Shown here piece after piece: positions 42,221 through 52,270 of a stretch of DNA of 64,000 nt (the stretch's first letter is position 1; every line of letters begins with the position of its first letter). The stretch spans positions 496,001 to 560,000 of the forward strand of contig NZ_CP032317.1 of NCBI RefSeq assembly GCF_003574965.1, read 5' to 3'. The notes under the pieces were generated by a model. It was not told the DNA's origin. It did no database searches and saw only the letters and a program-made list of their open reading frames with translations. The DNA is from Hymenobacter oligotrophus. GTDB lineage: Bacteria > Bacteroidota > Bacteroidia > Cytophagales > Hymenobacteraceae. Made by a program: the position numbers and the translations under genes.

Positions 42221-43582
42221 CTACGCGCTCCTGAACTCCAGCCGAAACACGCTGCCCTGCGCCACCGCAGATTGCACCCGAATGCTGCCTTGGTGTAAGC
42301 GCATGATTTGCTTGGCAAGGCTGAGGCCAATGCCGGTGCCGTTTTTGCGCGTGGTGAAAAACGGGATGAAGATGCTTTCGAGTAAATCAGCGGAAATGCC
42401 GTGGCCGTTGTCGGCAACTTCGATAACGGTACTGCCAAATTCGCCTAGGTAAGCCGCGAGCTGTATGCGCGGGAGCGGGTAGCCCTGCACGGCGTGGGCG
42501 GCATTTTGAATGAGGTTGATGAGCACCTGCTCAATTAGCTGCCGATCAGCCTGTATCGTTAGGTCGTGCGGGACTGTGGTTACTGTGCAGACGATGCCTT
42601 GCTCGGCGAGCTGGGGCTGTAGCAAGCGGTAGGTGCTGCTTAGCAGCTCCGCCACGCGTACCTCAGCGAGCTGCGGGGTAGTGATTTTGCTGAAGTTGCG
42701 GTATACCTCGGCAAAGCGCAGTAGCCCTTCGCTGCGGTTCTGGATTATGCCTATGCCTTCTTCCACATCGTCGAGCAAGCCGCGGTCGGTACTGAAGGGC
42801 TCGGGCACTTGCGCAAGGGCGTGCTGCACGTGCCGGCGCAGCGAATCGGCCAGCGAAGCAATGGGAGCCACCGAGTTCATGATTTCGTGCGTCATCACGC
42901 GCAGCAGCTTCTGCCAAGCTTCGGTTTGTGTTTCGTCGAGCGCCTGACTGACGTTCTTGAAAGCCACCAACGTGAACTGCTTATCCTGCAACCGGAAGCG
43001 CGTGGAGGAAAGCAGCAATTGCAAGCTGCGCTGCCCAACAACAAGCTTTACTATGGCCGAAGCACCGGGCTGTAGCTGGCCAATGGCTTCGTACAGCACT
43101 GGCTGGCGGCGCTCCAGGGCTTGAATGGTGTGCAGATACGGCAGCTCAAGGGTTTGCTTGAAGGAGTCGTTTAGCCACTCAACCTGGCCTTCGGCGTCGA
43201 ACGAAATAATGCCTGTGTCGATAAGCTCGAGCAGGGTTTGAAGGTAGGTGTACTGCGCCTCGCGCTCGGCACTGAGCTGCCGGTAGGTGCTGTTAAGCTG
43301 GTTGAAGGCCGCGTGCAATGGGCGCAGCGAGCGGTCGGGGTGGTTCTCGTTGTAGTGCTGCGCAAAGTCGCGGTACTTCACGCCCAGCAGAAAGTCGGCC
43401 AGGGCTTGGTTTCCCCGCGTTACGTAGCGCGTGAGTTCCCAAAACACAAAGCCAACCAACAATACCAGCCCCACCAGCCAAGCATACCGACCGTGCACCC
43501 CAGCCAGTACGGCACCTAGTAGCAGCACGGCCAGCCCGAGCAGCCGCAACAGTATGCCAACTTCGAGGCGCTTAGAGGTCAT
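42221..43582 (-). CDS. NtrY-like sensor histidine kinase
   Basis: The 453-residue kinase has two membrane helices (residues ~10-50) with almost no loop between, a HAMP-like linker, a PAS domain (~110-210, IDTGIISFDAEGQVEWLN), HisKA with phospho-His232 (MTHEIMNSVAPI) and an HATPase domain with NLIQNAAHAV, VADNGHGIS, FFTTRKNGTGIGLSLAK. Lack of a periplasmic domain points to a cytoplasmic or membrane signal. It overlaps the preceding regulator gene by 11 bases (43572-43582), so the pair is co-translated. It resembles the NtrY kinases that pair with sigma-54 regulators. Confidence 0.93.
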   Translation of the reverse strand: MTSKRLEVGILLRLLGLAVLLLGAVLAGVHGRYAWLVGLVLLVGFVFWELTRYVTRGNQALADFLLGVKYRDFAQHYNENHPDRSLRPLHAAFNQLNSTYRQLSAEREAQYTYLQTLLELIDTGIISFDAEGQVEWLNDSFKQTLELPYLHTIQALERRQPVLYEAIGQLQPGASAIVKLVVGQRSLQLLLSSTRFRLQDKQFTLVAFKNVSQALDETQTEAWQKLLRVMTHEIMNSVAPIASLADSLRRHVQHALAQVPEPFSTDRGLLDDVEEGIGIIQNRSEGLLRFAEVYRNFSKITTPQLAEVRVAELLSSTYRLLQPQLAEQGIVCTVTTVPHDLTIQADRQLIEQVLINLIQNAAHAVQGYPLPRIQLAAYLGEFGSTVIEVADNGHGISADLLESIFIPFFTTRKNGTGIGLSLAKQIMRLHQGSIRVQSAVAQGSVFRLEFRSA

Positions 43583-44957
43583 GTTTCTCGAGGCGGCGGT
43601 ACAAGGCCGTGCGGGTTAGGCCAAGCTCTTTGGCGGCTTTGGTAATGTTGCCGTTGTGGCGCTCAATCACGCGCAAAATGGTATTCTTTTCCACCTCACT
43701 GAGCTGCAGCGGGCCTTCGGGCAACGGCGGCTGGGCTGCGGTTGTGGCGGCCTGCTCCATGGGCGAGAAGGTAAAATCGTGCGGGCGGAGTACGTTGCCT
43801 TCGGCCAGGATAACGGCCCGCTCCACGGCGTGCTGCAACTCGCGCACGTTGCCGGGCCAGTGGTGCTGTTTCAGCTTGTGCAGCGTGGCGGGCTCGAACT
43901 CGGGCGCTGGCTTGCGGTTGCGCTCGGCGTAGATGCCGGCGAAGTGCCGGGCCAGCAGCAGTACGTCGTCGGCGCGGGCGCGCAGGGGCGGCAGCGTAAT
44001 TTCTACGGTGTTGAGGCGGTAAATCAAATCGCGCCGAAACTCGTTGCGCGTGGCCATATCGTAGAGCGGCGCGTTGGTGGCCGAAATCAGGCGAATGTCG
44101 ACGGGCACCGGCGTGTTGCTACCTAGGGGAATTACTTGGCGGTTTTGCAGCACCGTGAGCAGCTTGGCCTGCTGCGGCAGCGAGATATTGCCGATTTCAT
44201 CAAGAAACAACGTTCCGCCCGAAGCGGCCTGAAAACGGCCAACGCGGTCTTCGCGCGCATCGGTAAACGAGCCTTTCTTGTGCCCGAACAGCTCGCTCTC
44301 AAAAATGCCCTCGCTCATGGCCGCCAAATCGGCCGTAACAAAGGGCTGCGCCGCGCGGTACGACTGCTGGTGCAGGGCCTTGGCAATAAGCTCCTTGCCG
44401 GTGCCGTTTTCACCTAGGATGAGCACGTTGGCCTCGGTGGGCGCAATCTTTTCGATCTTATAGAACACCTCCTGCATGGCCTCGGACTGACCTAGGATAT
44501 CGGCCTCGGCAAAGGAAGCAGGGCGTTTGGGCGCTTGGCTGGGCGGGGTGGTTTTATCGAGGGAGGCGGCGCGTTGCTGCAGGGCGGCTTCCAGGGTTTC
44601 GAGCAGTTGGGCGTTGTGCCAGGGCTTTACCACAAAGTCGCTGGCGCCGGCCTTAAGCGAGCGTACGGCCGTGTTGATTTCGCCGTGGGCGGTAATCATG
44701 ATAACCGTGGCAGCGGGGTCTTTTTCGCGAATACGCCCCAGCCAATACAGCCCCTCGTTGCCGGTGCCTAGGTTGCTCTTGTAGTTCATGTCGAGAAAGA
44801 TGACCTCGAAGCGCTGCTTGCCCAGGAGCGAGAGCAGCAGTTCGGGATTCTTCTCCGTTACTACTTCCTGCACTTCGGTTTTGAGCAGCATGCGCATGGC
44901 GAACAGCACGTCCGTGTCGTCGTCGACTACCAACACGCGGGCTTTCTTCAGGACCAT
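43572..44957 (-). CDS. NtrC-family sigma-54-dependent response regulator
   Basis: From ATG 44957 the product is 461 residues: receiver domain with phospho-Asp56 (IFLDMNYK), AAA+ domain with Walker A GENGTGKE (182-189) and Walker B GGTLFLDEIG, and a Fis-type HTH at the end (NITKAAKELGLTRTALYRRLEK). The sigma-54 contact loop reads GSFTDA (229-234) rather than the canonical GAFTGA; such variants are seen in Bacteroidetes. It should activate sigma-54 promoters; the facing export operon 300 bp away is the likeliest target. Confidence 0.94.
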   Translation of the reverse strand: MVLKKARVLVVDDDTDVLFAMRMLLKTEVQEVVTEKNPELLLSLLGKQRFEVIFLDMNYKSNLGTGNEGLYWLGRIREKDPAATVIMITAHGEINTAVRSLKAGASDFVVKPWHNAQLLETLEAALQQRAASLDKTTPPSQAPKRPASFAEADILGQSEAMQEVFYKIEKIAPTEANVLILGENGTGKELIAKALHQQSYRAAQPFVTADLAAMSEGIFESELFGHKKGSFTDAREDRVGRFQAASGGTLFLDEIGNISLPQQAKLLTVLQNRQVIPLGSNTPVPVDIRLISATNAPLYDMATRNEFRRDLIYRLNTVEITLPPLRARADDVLLLARHFAGIYAERNRKPAPEFEPATLHKLKQHHWPGNVRELQHAVERAVILAEGNVLRPHDFTFSPMEQAATTAAQPPLPEGPLQLSEVEKNTILRVIERHNGNITKAAKELGLTRTALYRRLEKHDL

Positions 44958-45096
44958 TGAACCTAGGAGTAAAAAAGGGGAGGGTTGAGCCCAGCGGCAG
45001 CTGGGCACGGCAACCGCCCGCATAAACTGTACTAAGTTCCGAAAAACTGCGGCAGCCGCCCAGGAATGCCATTTTTTAATTCCAGCAGCTACCGGC

Positions 45097-45140
45097 AGTG
45101 TATCGGATTCGAACAGTACAGTGTATCAAAACCGAACACT
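45097..45140. promoter_or_regulatory. Two tandem dyads, candidate NtrC-type activator sites
   Basis: AGTGT-N11-ACAGT (45097-45117) and AGTGT-N11-ACACT (45120-45140) are near-copies whose starts are 23 bp apart; both share the core words GTATC and CGAACA. They lie between the divergent regulator and HlyD genes, 117-160 bases before the HlyD start, where NtrC-family enhancer sites are expected. A clear -24/-12 promoter is not found; TTGGCAT at 45200 lacks a proper GC partner. Confidence 0.5.
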
Positions 45141-45257
45141 TGTTGCGTCTTGGTTAGCTAGCTATTATGTAAGTGATTGTAAATAAAGTACTTGTGATTT
45201 TGGCATTGTTCTTCGTGTGCTGTTGGTGGCTGCTTTTGAGGCGGCGCATCAAGTGCA

Positions 45258-46517
45258 ATGGACGTTATCATCAAAAAGAAAACCTGGACCCCAACCCGCT
45301 TGCTCCTCCTAGGTGCCGCGGTGTTGGTGCTCGTGTTGGCAGGGGTGGGCTTGTTTTCGACGGCGGGTGCCGCTAAACTCAACGTCGACCCGGAGCGGCT
45401 GACGATTAGCGAGGTTACGCGCGGGCCGTTTCAGGAGTTTGTGCCGGTTGATGGCGTGGTAATGCCCATCAAAACGATTTATCTCGATGCCCCAGAGGGC
45501 GGCACCGTGCAGCGCATTTTGGTGGAAGACGGCGCCACGCTGCAACCCGGTCAACCCATCATTCAACTGGCCAACACCGACTTGCAGCTGGAGATGGTGA
45601 ACCGTGAAACGGCCGTGTTCGACTTGATGAACAACCTGCACAACACGCGCAACCTGCTGCAGCAAAACCGCATTCAGCAGCTCAACCAACTGGCCGACAT
45701 CGACCACCAGCTGCAAGAAGCCAAGCGCGTGCACGACCTGAACAAGACGCTCTACGAGCAAAAGGTGATTTCGCGGCAGGATTTTCTGCAGAGCCAGAAC
45801 AACTACCAATACCAGCAGCGCCGCCGGCAGCTTACGCGCCAGGCCCTGCGGCAGGATTCGGTAACCATGCGTCTGCAAATCAGCCAAATGGAGCAGTCGG
45901 TGGGGCGCATGCAGGCCAACCTAGCCCTGATGCGTCGCAAGCTCGACGACCTCACGATTAAAGCACCCGCGGCAGGCCGCATTACCTCCCTCAACGCCGA
46001 AATAGGGGAGCTAAAAACCCGTGGCCAGCGCATCGGCCAGCTCGATATGCTGAGCGGCCTGAAGGTGCGCGCCACCGTCGACCAATACTACATTTCGCGC
46101 ATCTTCCCCGGCCAGAAGGTGGAAGCCGCCGTGAACGGCAAACCCTACCAATTGCAGGTAACCAAAATTTACCCGCAGGTAACCCAAGGCCTGCAGGTAG
46201 ATATGGAGTTTGTGGGCGCCACGCCCGCCGACATTCGGCGCGGGCAAAGCCTGCCCGTGCGCCTCGCCCTCAGCGACCAAACCCAGGCTGTGCGGGTGCC
46301 CAAGGGTGGTTTTAACCAGAAAACCGGCGGCAACTGGGTGTTTAAGGTGAACGAGAACGGCACCAAGGCCTACCGCACCGACATCCGCCTAGGTCGGCAG
46401 AACCCCGATTTCTACGAAGTGCTGGAAGGCCTAAAGCCCGGCGACCGGGTAATTACCTCCAGCTACGAAGGCTACGAAAACATGGGCGAGCTGGTGCTCG
46501 AAGCCAAGCACGAGTAA
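45258..46517 (+). CDS. HlyD/MacA-type periplasmic adaptor protein
   Basis: The 419-residue membrane-fusion protein has one N-terminal membrane anchor (RLLLLGAAVLVLVLAGVGLF), a biotinyl-lipoyl half (YLDAPEGGTVQRILVEDGATLQPGQPI), a coiled-coil hairpin (about residues 110-220) and a second half ending the lipoyl domain (KAPAAGRITSL), then beta-barrel and MP domains. It would bridge an inner-membrane ABC exporter to an outer-membrane channel. An ABC ATPase and permease follow on the same strand. No TolC-type gene is in the window. Confidence 0.9.
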   Translation: MDVIIKKKTWTPTRLLLLGAAVLVLVLAGVGLFSTAGAAKLNVDPERLTISEVTRGPFQEFVPVDGVVMPIKTIYLDAPEGGTVQRILVEDGATLQPGQPIIQLANTDLQLEMVNRETAVFDLMNNLHNTRNLLQQNRIQQLNQLADIDHQLQEAKRVHDLNKTLYEQKVISRQDFLQSQNNYQYQQRRRQLTRQALRQDSVTMRLQISQMEQSVGRMQANLALMRRKLDDLTIKAPAAGRITSLNAEIGELKTRGQRIGQLDMLSGLKVRATVDQYYISRIFPGQKVEAAVNGKPYQLQVTKIYPQVTQGLQVDMEFVGATPADIRRGQSLPVRLALSDQTQAVRVPKGGFNQKTGGNWVFKVNENGTKAYRTDIRLGRQNPDFYEVLEGLKPGDRVITSSYEGYENMGELVLEAKHE

Positions 46518-46715
46518 GCCCGCCAACCCATAACCCTAGGTGCCGAGCAGCCCGCAGCAGCGGCAACAGCAACCCGACGCCGGATGCTAAGTGAGTGAGT
46601 GACAACCAACCGCACTGCCTTGCCGCTGCGGCGCTGCTTGCACCTAGGGCCAATACCACACCGCAATACCCGCCTCTTTTCCACAACCTCTCTCACGCCG
46701 ATACCCTCAACCACC

Positions 46716-47405
<690 letters not shown>

Positions 47406-47459
47406 GGCAGCCGCGCCGCAAGCCCTAGCTAACGCATCAGCTGCTCAACTTCCACAGCC

Positions 47460-49889
47460 ATGTTCAAGAACTACCTTCTCGTGGCCTACCGCAACTTGGT
47501 ACGGCACAAGAGCTTTTCCCTTATCAACATCTCTGGCCTGGCCCTAGGTATTACGGCCTGCTTGCTGATTGGCCTGTTTGTGCACGACGAGCTGCAGTTC
47601 GACAAGAACGTGCCCGACGGCGAACGGATTTACCGGGTGTACACCCAGCAGACCAAAACCGACGCACCCGAAACGTTTGCGCCGGTTGCGCCCATGTTCG
47701 CCACCACGCTCAAGCAGGAGTTTCCGGAAGTGGAGCAAACCATGCGCATCCTGATGCAGAATTCGGTGAATCTGCTGGAAGTAGGCGACAAGAAAATTTA
47801 CGTGGGAGACGACCTGATGGTGGACTCCACGTTTTTCGATGTGTTTCAGCTGCCCTTTAAGTACGGCTCGGCGGCCAAAGCGCTGAGTGCCCCTACCTCC
47901 ATTGTGCTGACGGAGGAGGTAGCCCGCAACTTCTTCGGCGACGAAAACCCCATTGGCAAGGAGATTAAAGTCGATAAGTCGACTTTCAACGTAACGGGCG
48001 TACTGGAAAACAGCCTGGACAAGTTTCACCTGAAAGTCAACTTCATCATTCCGCTGGCGGCGGCCGAACTGCCGGCCGAGCGCATGAAAAAGTGGGGTTG
48101 GCAGCAGTTTTTTACCTACGTGAAGCTCCGCCCCGGCGCCGATGCCAAGCAAACGCAAGCCAAGCTGCGGGCCTACCTGAACGATAAAGTACAGCCCACG
48201 CTGCCCCCCGACGAGAAGCTCACGAACGTACCGGTGTTGCAGCCCCTGCACCAAATACACCTGTATTCGTCCAACTTCAAGTACGATTCGTCGGTGAAGG
48301 GCAACATTACCTACGTGAAGGCGCTCAGCCTCATAGCCGTGTTCATCCTGCTCATCGCGGGCTTCAACTTCGTGAACCTGGCCACGGCCAAATCGATGCA
48401 GCGGGCCAAGGAAGTGGGCGTGCGCAAAACCATTGGCGCCAGCCAGCAACAGCTAATGTTGCAATTCCTGAGCGAAACGGTACTGCTCACGCTGGTGAGC
48501 GTGGTGCTGGCGGCGGTATTTACCTCCTTGCTGCTGCCCGCGCTCAATGCCTTCACGGGCAAAACCATGGAATTTGATTTGCTCGCCAACCCCGCGCTGC
48601 TGGGCGTGCTGGTGCTGCTGACGGTGGTGGTAGGCCTGGTGGCCGGCTTCTATCCGGCGTTGGTACTATCGAGCTTTAAGCCCGTGAAAGTGCTGAAAAG
48701 CGCGGTGGTTACCGATGGCATTTTTGGCCGGGTGCAGTGGTTGCGCCACGGGCTGATTGTGGTGCAGTTTGCCTTGTCGGTGTTCCTGATTATTTGCGCC
48801 TTGGTGGTGTTCAGGCAGGTGTCGTACCTGCACAACAAGGAGCTGGGTTTCAACCGCGAGCAGATCATGTTCTTCCCGATGCGCGGCCAAAACATGAACC
48901 AGCAGCACGAGGCGTTCAAGAACGAGCTGAAGCAAGTGCCGGGCGTGGTGTCGGCCAGCATCGGCTACGGATTCCCCGGCGACCAAGTAGCCGGCGACGG
49001 CATTATCGTGCCTGCCAACGGCGAGCGGAAGGATCATCCGGTAACGCAGCTGATGGTTGATTACGACTACCTGAAAACCCTAGGTCTGCAGCTGGTGGCC
49101 GGCCGCGATTTTTCGAAAGAGCTGACTACCGACAAAGACCAAGCCTTCATCATCAACGAAACGGCCGTAAAGGAGCTGGGCTTCGGCACGCCGCAGCAGG
49201 CCCTGGGCAAACGCCTCGAGTGGGAGGTATGGAACGACCGCAACCCCGATTCGTTGAAAGTAGGCAAAGTGATTGGCGTGGTAAAGGATTTCCACTACAA
49301 GAGCCTGTACGACAAGCTGGAGCCTGCCGTGCTGCAGATCTTCCCCGGCGCGTACTGGAAAGTAGCCGTGAAGATAAAGTCCGACAACCTCGGCAGCTCG
49401 GTGGATGGCGTGAAGCAAGTGTGGGCCAAGTTCAGCCCCGAAAGCCCCATCGAATACAAGTTTCTCGACGACAACTTCGAAGAAATGTACCGGGCCGAAG
49501 ACAAGCTGAACACGCTGCTGTGGGTGTTTACGGGCATTGCCATTTTTGTGGGCTGCCTGGGGCTGTTTGGCTTGGCTACCTACGCCGCCGAGCGCCGCAA
49601 AAAAGAAATTGGCATTCGGAAAGTACTGGGCGCCGACGTCTCGACCATTGTAGGGCTGTTGTCGAAGGAATTCCTAAAGCTGGTATTGGTGGCGGCTATT
49701 ATTGCCTTCCCGGTGGCGTGGTACGTGATGCACAAGTGGCTGCAAGATTTTGCCTACCGCATTGATATGCCGCTGTGGGCCTTTGTGGTGGCGGCCGTTG
49801 CTGCCGGCACCGTTGCTTTCCTGACGGTGAGCTACCAGGCAGTGCGGGCCGCTACGGCTAACCCAATCAATAACCTGCGGGCAGAGTAG
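47460..49889 (+). CDS. MacB-type ABC exporter permease with two FtsX modules
   Basis: The 809-residue protein begins LLVAYRNLVRHKSFSLINISGLALGITACLL, the standard opening of Bacteroidetes FtsX-type permeases. It has two MacB-periplasmic/FtsX units: the first FtsX block with VNLATAKSMQRAKEVGVRKTIGA near residue 305, the second with TYAAERRKKEIGIRKVLGA near 710, eight membrane helices in all. Such duplicated permeases export peptides, antimicrobials or lipoproteins with an HlyD adaptor. It ends its operon; a 48-bp palindrome follows 17 bases downstream. Confidence 0.93.
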   Translation: MFKNYLLVAYRNLVRHKSFSLINISGLALGITACLLIGLFVHDELQFDKNVPDGERIYRVYTQQTKTDAPETFAPVAPMFATTLKQEFPEVEQTMRILMQNSVNLLEVGDKKIYVGDDLMVDSTFFDVFQLPFKYGSAAKALSAPTSIVLTEEVARNFFGDENPIGKEIKVDKSTFNVTGVLENSLDKFHLKVNFIIPLAAAELPAERMKKWGWQQFFTYVKLRPGADAKQTQAKLRAYLNDKVQPTLPPDEKLTNVPVLQPLHQIHLYSSNFKYDSSVKGNITYVKALSLIAVFILLIAGFNFVNLATAKSMQRAKEVGVRKTIGASQQQLMLQFLSETVLLTLVSVVLAAVFTSLLLPALNAFTGKTMEFDLLANPALLGVLVLLTVVVGLVAGFYPALVLSSFKPVKVLKSAVVTDGIFGRVQWLRHGLIVVQFALSVFLIICALVVFRQVSYLHNKELGFNREQIMFFPMRGQNMNQQHEAFKNELKQVPGVVSASIGYGFPGDQVAGDGIIVPANGERKDHPVTQLMVDYDYLKTLGLQLVAGRDFSKELTTDKDQAFIINETAVKELGFGTPQQALGKRLEWEVWNDRNPDSLKVGKVIGVVKDFHYKSLYDKLEPAVLQIFPGAYWKVAVKIKSDNLGSSVDGVKQVWAKFSPESPIEYKFLDDNFEEMYRAEDKLNTLLWVFTGIAIFVGCLGLFGLATYAAERRKKEIGIRKVLGADVSTIVGLLSKEFLKLVLVAAIIAFPVAWYVMHKWLQDFAYRIDMPLWAFVVAAVAAGTVAFLTVSYQAVRAATANPINNLRAE

Positions 49890-49905
49890 CACAAGCTATT
49901 TGCTT

Positions 49906-49953
49906 CGAACGCACACGGCGGCCCTAGGTACCTAGGGCCGCCGTGTGCGTTCG
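49906..49953. terminator. 48-bp perfect palindrome with two CCTAGG at its centre
   Basis: The sequence from CGAACGCACACGG to CCGTGTGCGTTCG is its own reverse complement over 48 bases. The centre holds CCTAGG twice (49923 and 49931), overlapping GGTACC. It starts 16 bases after the permease stop and is probably a terminator. Confidence 0.75.
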
Positions 49954-50206
49954 GGGCCCAGGGGTTGTGGGCGTCAGTTACAAGCGTGCTCTTTTGTCGG
50001 CTTGGTACGCAGCCGGCTGGGCCTTGGTGGGCTGAGGTCCCGTTACGGGCACCAGCAGCACGGGCACTGGCGGGGCCAATGGCCGCCAACATCAGCACCT
50101 AGTAGCTACAGTCGAAACTCAGCAGTTGGCGGTGCGGCAAGCCACTTGCGTGGGCAATACTACCAACTGTTCAAGCCCAAGAAGCACTGATCTTCGTCGA
50201 CAACGG

Positions 50207-50983
50207 CTAGTGCATCGACGGTACGGGCTCGTGGTCGAGGGCCAGGATTTGGGCGCGGTATTCGGCGGGCAACAAGCCGATTTTGGCCCATTGGCTGAGT
50301 TTAAGATGCTGCGTGTGGCGGTACAGCGGCATGACGGGGCGCAGCCACGGAAACCTGCCCAGCGGCAGCAGCTGGCGCACTTGCGGCGGCGTTACCATCA
50401 GCTGAGCTTGGCGCAGCAGCTGGTAGCGCAAGGCACCTAGGTGGCGGCGGTACTGCCTATACAAATCAGTGGTAAATCGGCTGTGCTCGAGGTGCTCGGC
50501 CAAGTGCTGTTCGCGCATTGGCACCCACTCGGGGTAATTAGCCGGCAAGCCCGGTATGCCCATGCGCCGGCCCACGCGGCCGAACACATCAAATACCTCT
50601 GCCTTTTCGGGGAGGGTAAGGGGGCGCTCCAGCAGTTCGTAGGCCCGGATGGAGTAATCGATGAGCATAAACAGCACGTCGCGGTAGGCCCAGTCGGGAA
50701 TGGCGGTGCCGCGCTTGGCCTCCACGCCGGCATGAATGGCGGCAATGGTATCGATGGCGCGGTTGGCGGCGTCGCGCTCGGCAAACACGATGCGGCGGGC
50801 GTACTCCACCGTCGAGAACAGGCGGCCCAGCGGGTCGGCGGGCAGCTTACCTGTGAAATACAGCCAATCGACGGCCTTGTTCAGCGCAAACTCAGCCGCC
50901 GAGCCGGCAAAAATGAAGAGCACGGTGTCGGCCTTGCCCCAAATGGTGCGCACTACCGAGTTCGTGGCAACGAAATACTCCAT
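50207..50983 (-). CDS. MpaB-like oxygenase-family protein (DUF2236)
   Basis: From ATG 50983 the product is 258 residues, wholly helical, with no membrane or secretion signal. The heme-oxygenase-like family pattern is visible: FAGSAAEFALNKAV at the start, LGRLFSTVEYARRIVFAERDAANRAI, IPDWAYRDVLFMLIDYSIRAYELL, then LPLGRFPWLRPVM. Members include mycophenolic-acid MpaB-type enzymes and latex-clearing-protein relatives; the substrate here is unknown. It is divergent to the LacI gene. Confidence 0.78.
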   Translation of the reverse strand: MEYFVATNSVVRTIWGKADTVLFIFAGSAAEFALNKAVDWLYFTGKLPADPLGRLFSTVEYARRIVFAERDAANRAIDTIAAIHAGVEAKRGTAIPDWAYRDVLFMLIDYSIRAYELLERPLTLPEKAEVFDVFGRVGRRMGIPGLPANYPEWVPMREQHLAEHLEHSRFTTDLYRQYRRHLGALRYQLLRQAQLMVTPPQVRQLLPLGRFPWLRPVMPLYRHTQHLKLSQWAKIGLLPAEYRAQILALDHEPVPSMH

Positions 50984-51140
50984 ACAAAAGCAAAGCAAAA
51001 TGCCGCAGCTGCGAGTTCGATTAAACGAGCGTAAGCGCGGCAATTTCAGGTAGTTTAGCCGTTATCAAACGACTATTCGCCCAAAAACAACGGCATGTTT
51101 TATCTTGTATTCCGGCTCGCGTGTTTCCGAACCGGCTGCA

Positions 51141-51184
51141 GGTTATGAATTTTGCATAACCGACGTGCGGTTTCCTATTGTTTG
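51141..51184 (+). promoter_or_regulatory. LacI-gene promoter with overlapping dyad
   Basis: The dyad GGTTATG-N7-CATAACC (51141-51161) contains TTTTGCATAA, complementary to the TTATGCAAA half-site at 59392. TTTG (51151-51154) and TATTGTTTG (51176-51184), 21 bp apart, resemble a promoter, with the dyad covering the -33 box. This suggests autoregulation. Confidence 0.55.
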
Positions 51185-51196
51185 CCCCGTCCTCCT

Positions 51197-52255
51197 ATGT
51201 CAGCCAAAAAGCCTCACGCTTCTATTCGGGATATAGCCCGCCAGCTCAACCTGTCCACCTCCACCGTTTCGCGCGCCTTGTCCGATCACAAAGACATCAG
51301 CGACGCCACGAAGGCGCGGGTGCAGGCATTGGCGCAGGAGCTCAACTACCGGCCCAACCAGCTGGCTGCCGCCTTGCGCAAGGGCCGTAGCCAAACCATC
51401 GGCGTTATCGTGCCCCACATCAAAGGGTACTTCTTTCCGGCCGTGATGAACGGCATCGAGAAGGTAGCTACCCAGGAAGGCTTTAAAGTGATGATGTGCC
51501 AGAGCAACGAGGACCTAGGGCGCGAGCAGCAAAACGTAGAGGCCCTGCTTGATGCGCAAGTCGAGGGCATTTTGGTGTCGGTTTCGGCCACCACCTTTGC
51601 CGAGGTAGCGCACTTCGAGCAGGTGCGGCGCCACGGCACGCCCTTGGTGTTTTTCGACCGCGTGCCGGAGCTGGAGCAGAGCATGGCCGTCATCCTCGAC
51701 GATTTCCAGGGCGCCTACCACGCCACCACGCACCTCATCGAGCAGGGCTGCACGCGCATAGCGCACGTGGCCGGGCCGCAGCACCTCAACACCAGCCGCA
51801 ACCGCTTTTTGGGCTACCGCGAGGCCTTGCAGGCCCACGGCTTGCCCTTCGACGAGCGGTGGGTGTATTCGTTGCCGGCCCTCACGCACGAGGCCGGCCG
51901 CGAGGCCATGCAGCACTTGCTCGGCCTGCAAGCCAACTTCGACGGTGTATTTGCCGCTTACGCCATCCCGACGGTGGGCGCGCTGGAGGTGCTGCGCGAA
52001 CACGGCCTGCGCGTGCCGCAAGACGTAGCCCTCGACTGCTTCAGCAACGAGCCCTTTACGCTGATGACGCAACCGCGCCTGACGGTAGTAGACCAGCGGG
52101 CCGAGCAAATGGGCGAAACCGCCGTGCGCCTGTTCTTGCAGCTGCTGAAGCGCGGCCCGGCCTACACGCCGCCCCACGTGGTGCTCAAGCCCGAGCTAAT
52201 TGTACGGGAGTCGTCGTTGCACCGCTCGCACGAGCAAGTGCTGGCTGGGGTGTAG
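51197..52255 (+). CDS. LacI/GalR-family transcriptional regulator
   Basis: From ATG 51197 the product is 352 residues: LacI HTH with hinge helix (SIRDIARQLNLSTSTVSRALSDHKDISDATKARVQ ... NYRPNQLAAALRKGRS, residues 8-62) and a periplasmic-binding-like effector domain (IGVIVPHIKGYFFPAVMNGIEKVA). It is a close relative of the LacI protein encoded at 58158-59195, with the same NxxAAALRKGRS hinge. No sugar-use genes are adjacent, so the effector is unknown. A dyad in its own promoter suggests autoregulation. Confidence 0.95.
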   Translation: MSAKKPHASIRDIARQLNLSTSTVSRALSDHKDISDATKARVQALAQELNYRPNQLAAALRKGRSQTIGVIVPHIKGYFFPAVMNGIEKVATQEGFKVMMCQSNEDLGREQQNVEALLDAQVEGILVSVSATTFAEVAHFEQVRRHGTPLVFFDRVPELEQSMAVILDDFQGAYHATTHLIEQGCTRIAHVAGPQHLNTSRNRFLGYREALQAHGLPFDERWVYSLPALTHEAGREAMQHLLGLQANFDGVFAAYAIPTVGALEVLREHGLRVPQDVALDCFSNEPFTLMTQPRLTVVDQRAEQMGETAVRLFLQLLKRGPAYTPPHVVLKPELIVRESSLHRSHEQVLAGV

Positions 52256-52270
52256 CCGTAGCGCCGTTCC

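Noticed and set aside
45199-45220. Sigma-54 (-24/-12) promoter at TTGGCAT
   Set aside because: The GC of the -12 element is absent at the required distance.
45173-45376. Small + strand reading frame overlapping the HlyD gene start
   Set aside because: It overlaps a confident gene out of frame and its composition looks non-coding apart from a hydrophobic run.
49832-50190. Small open frames on both strands between the MacB-type permease and the MpaB-like gene
   Set aside because: No start context, family resemblance or codon signature supports them; they also overlap the permease end or the palindrome.
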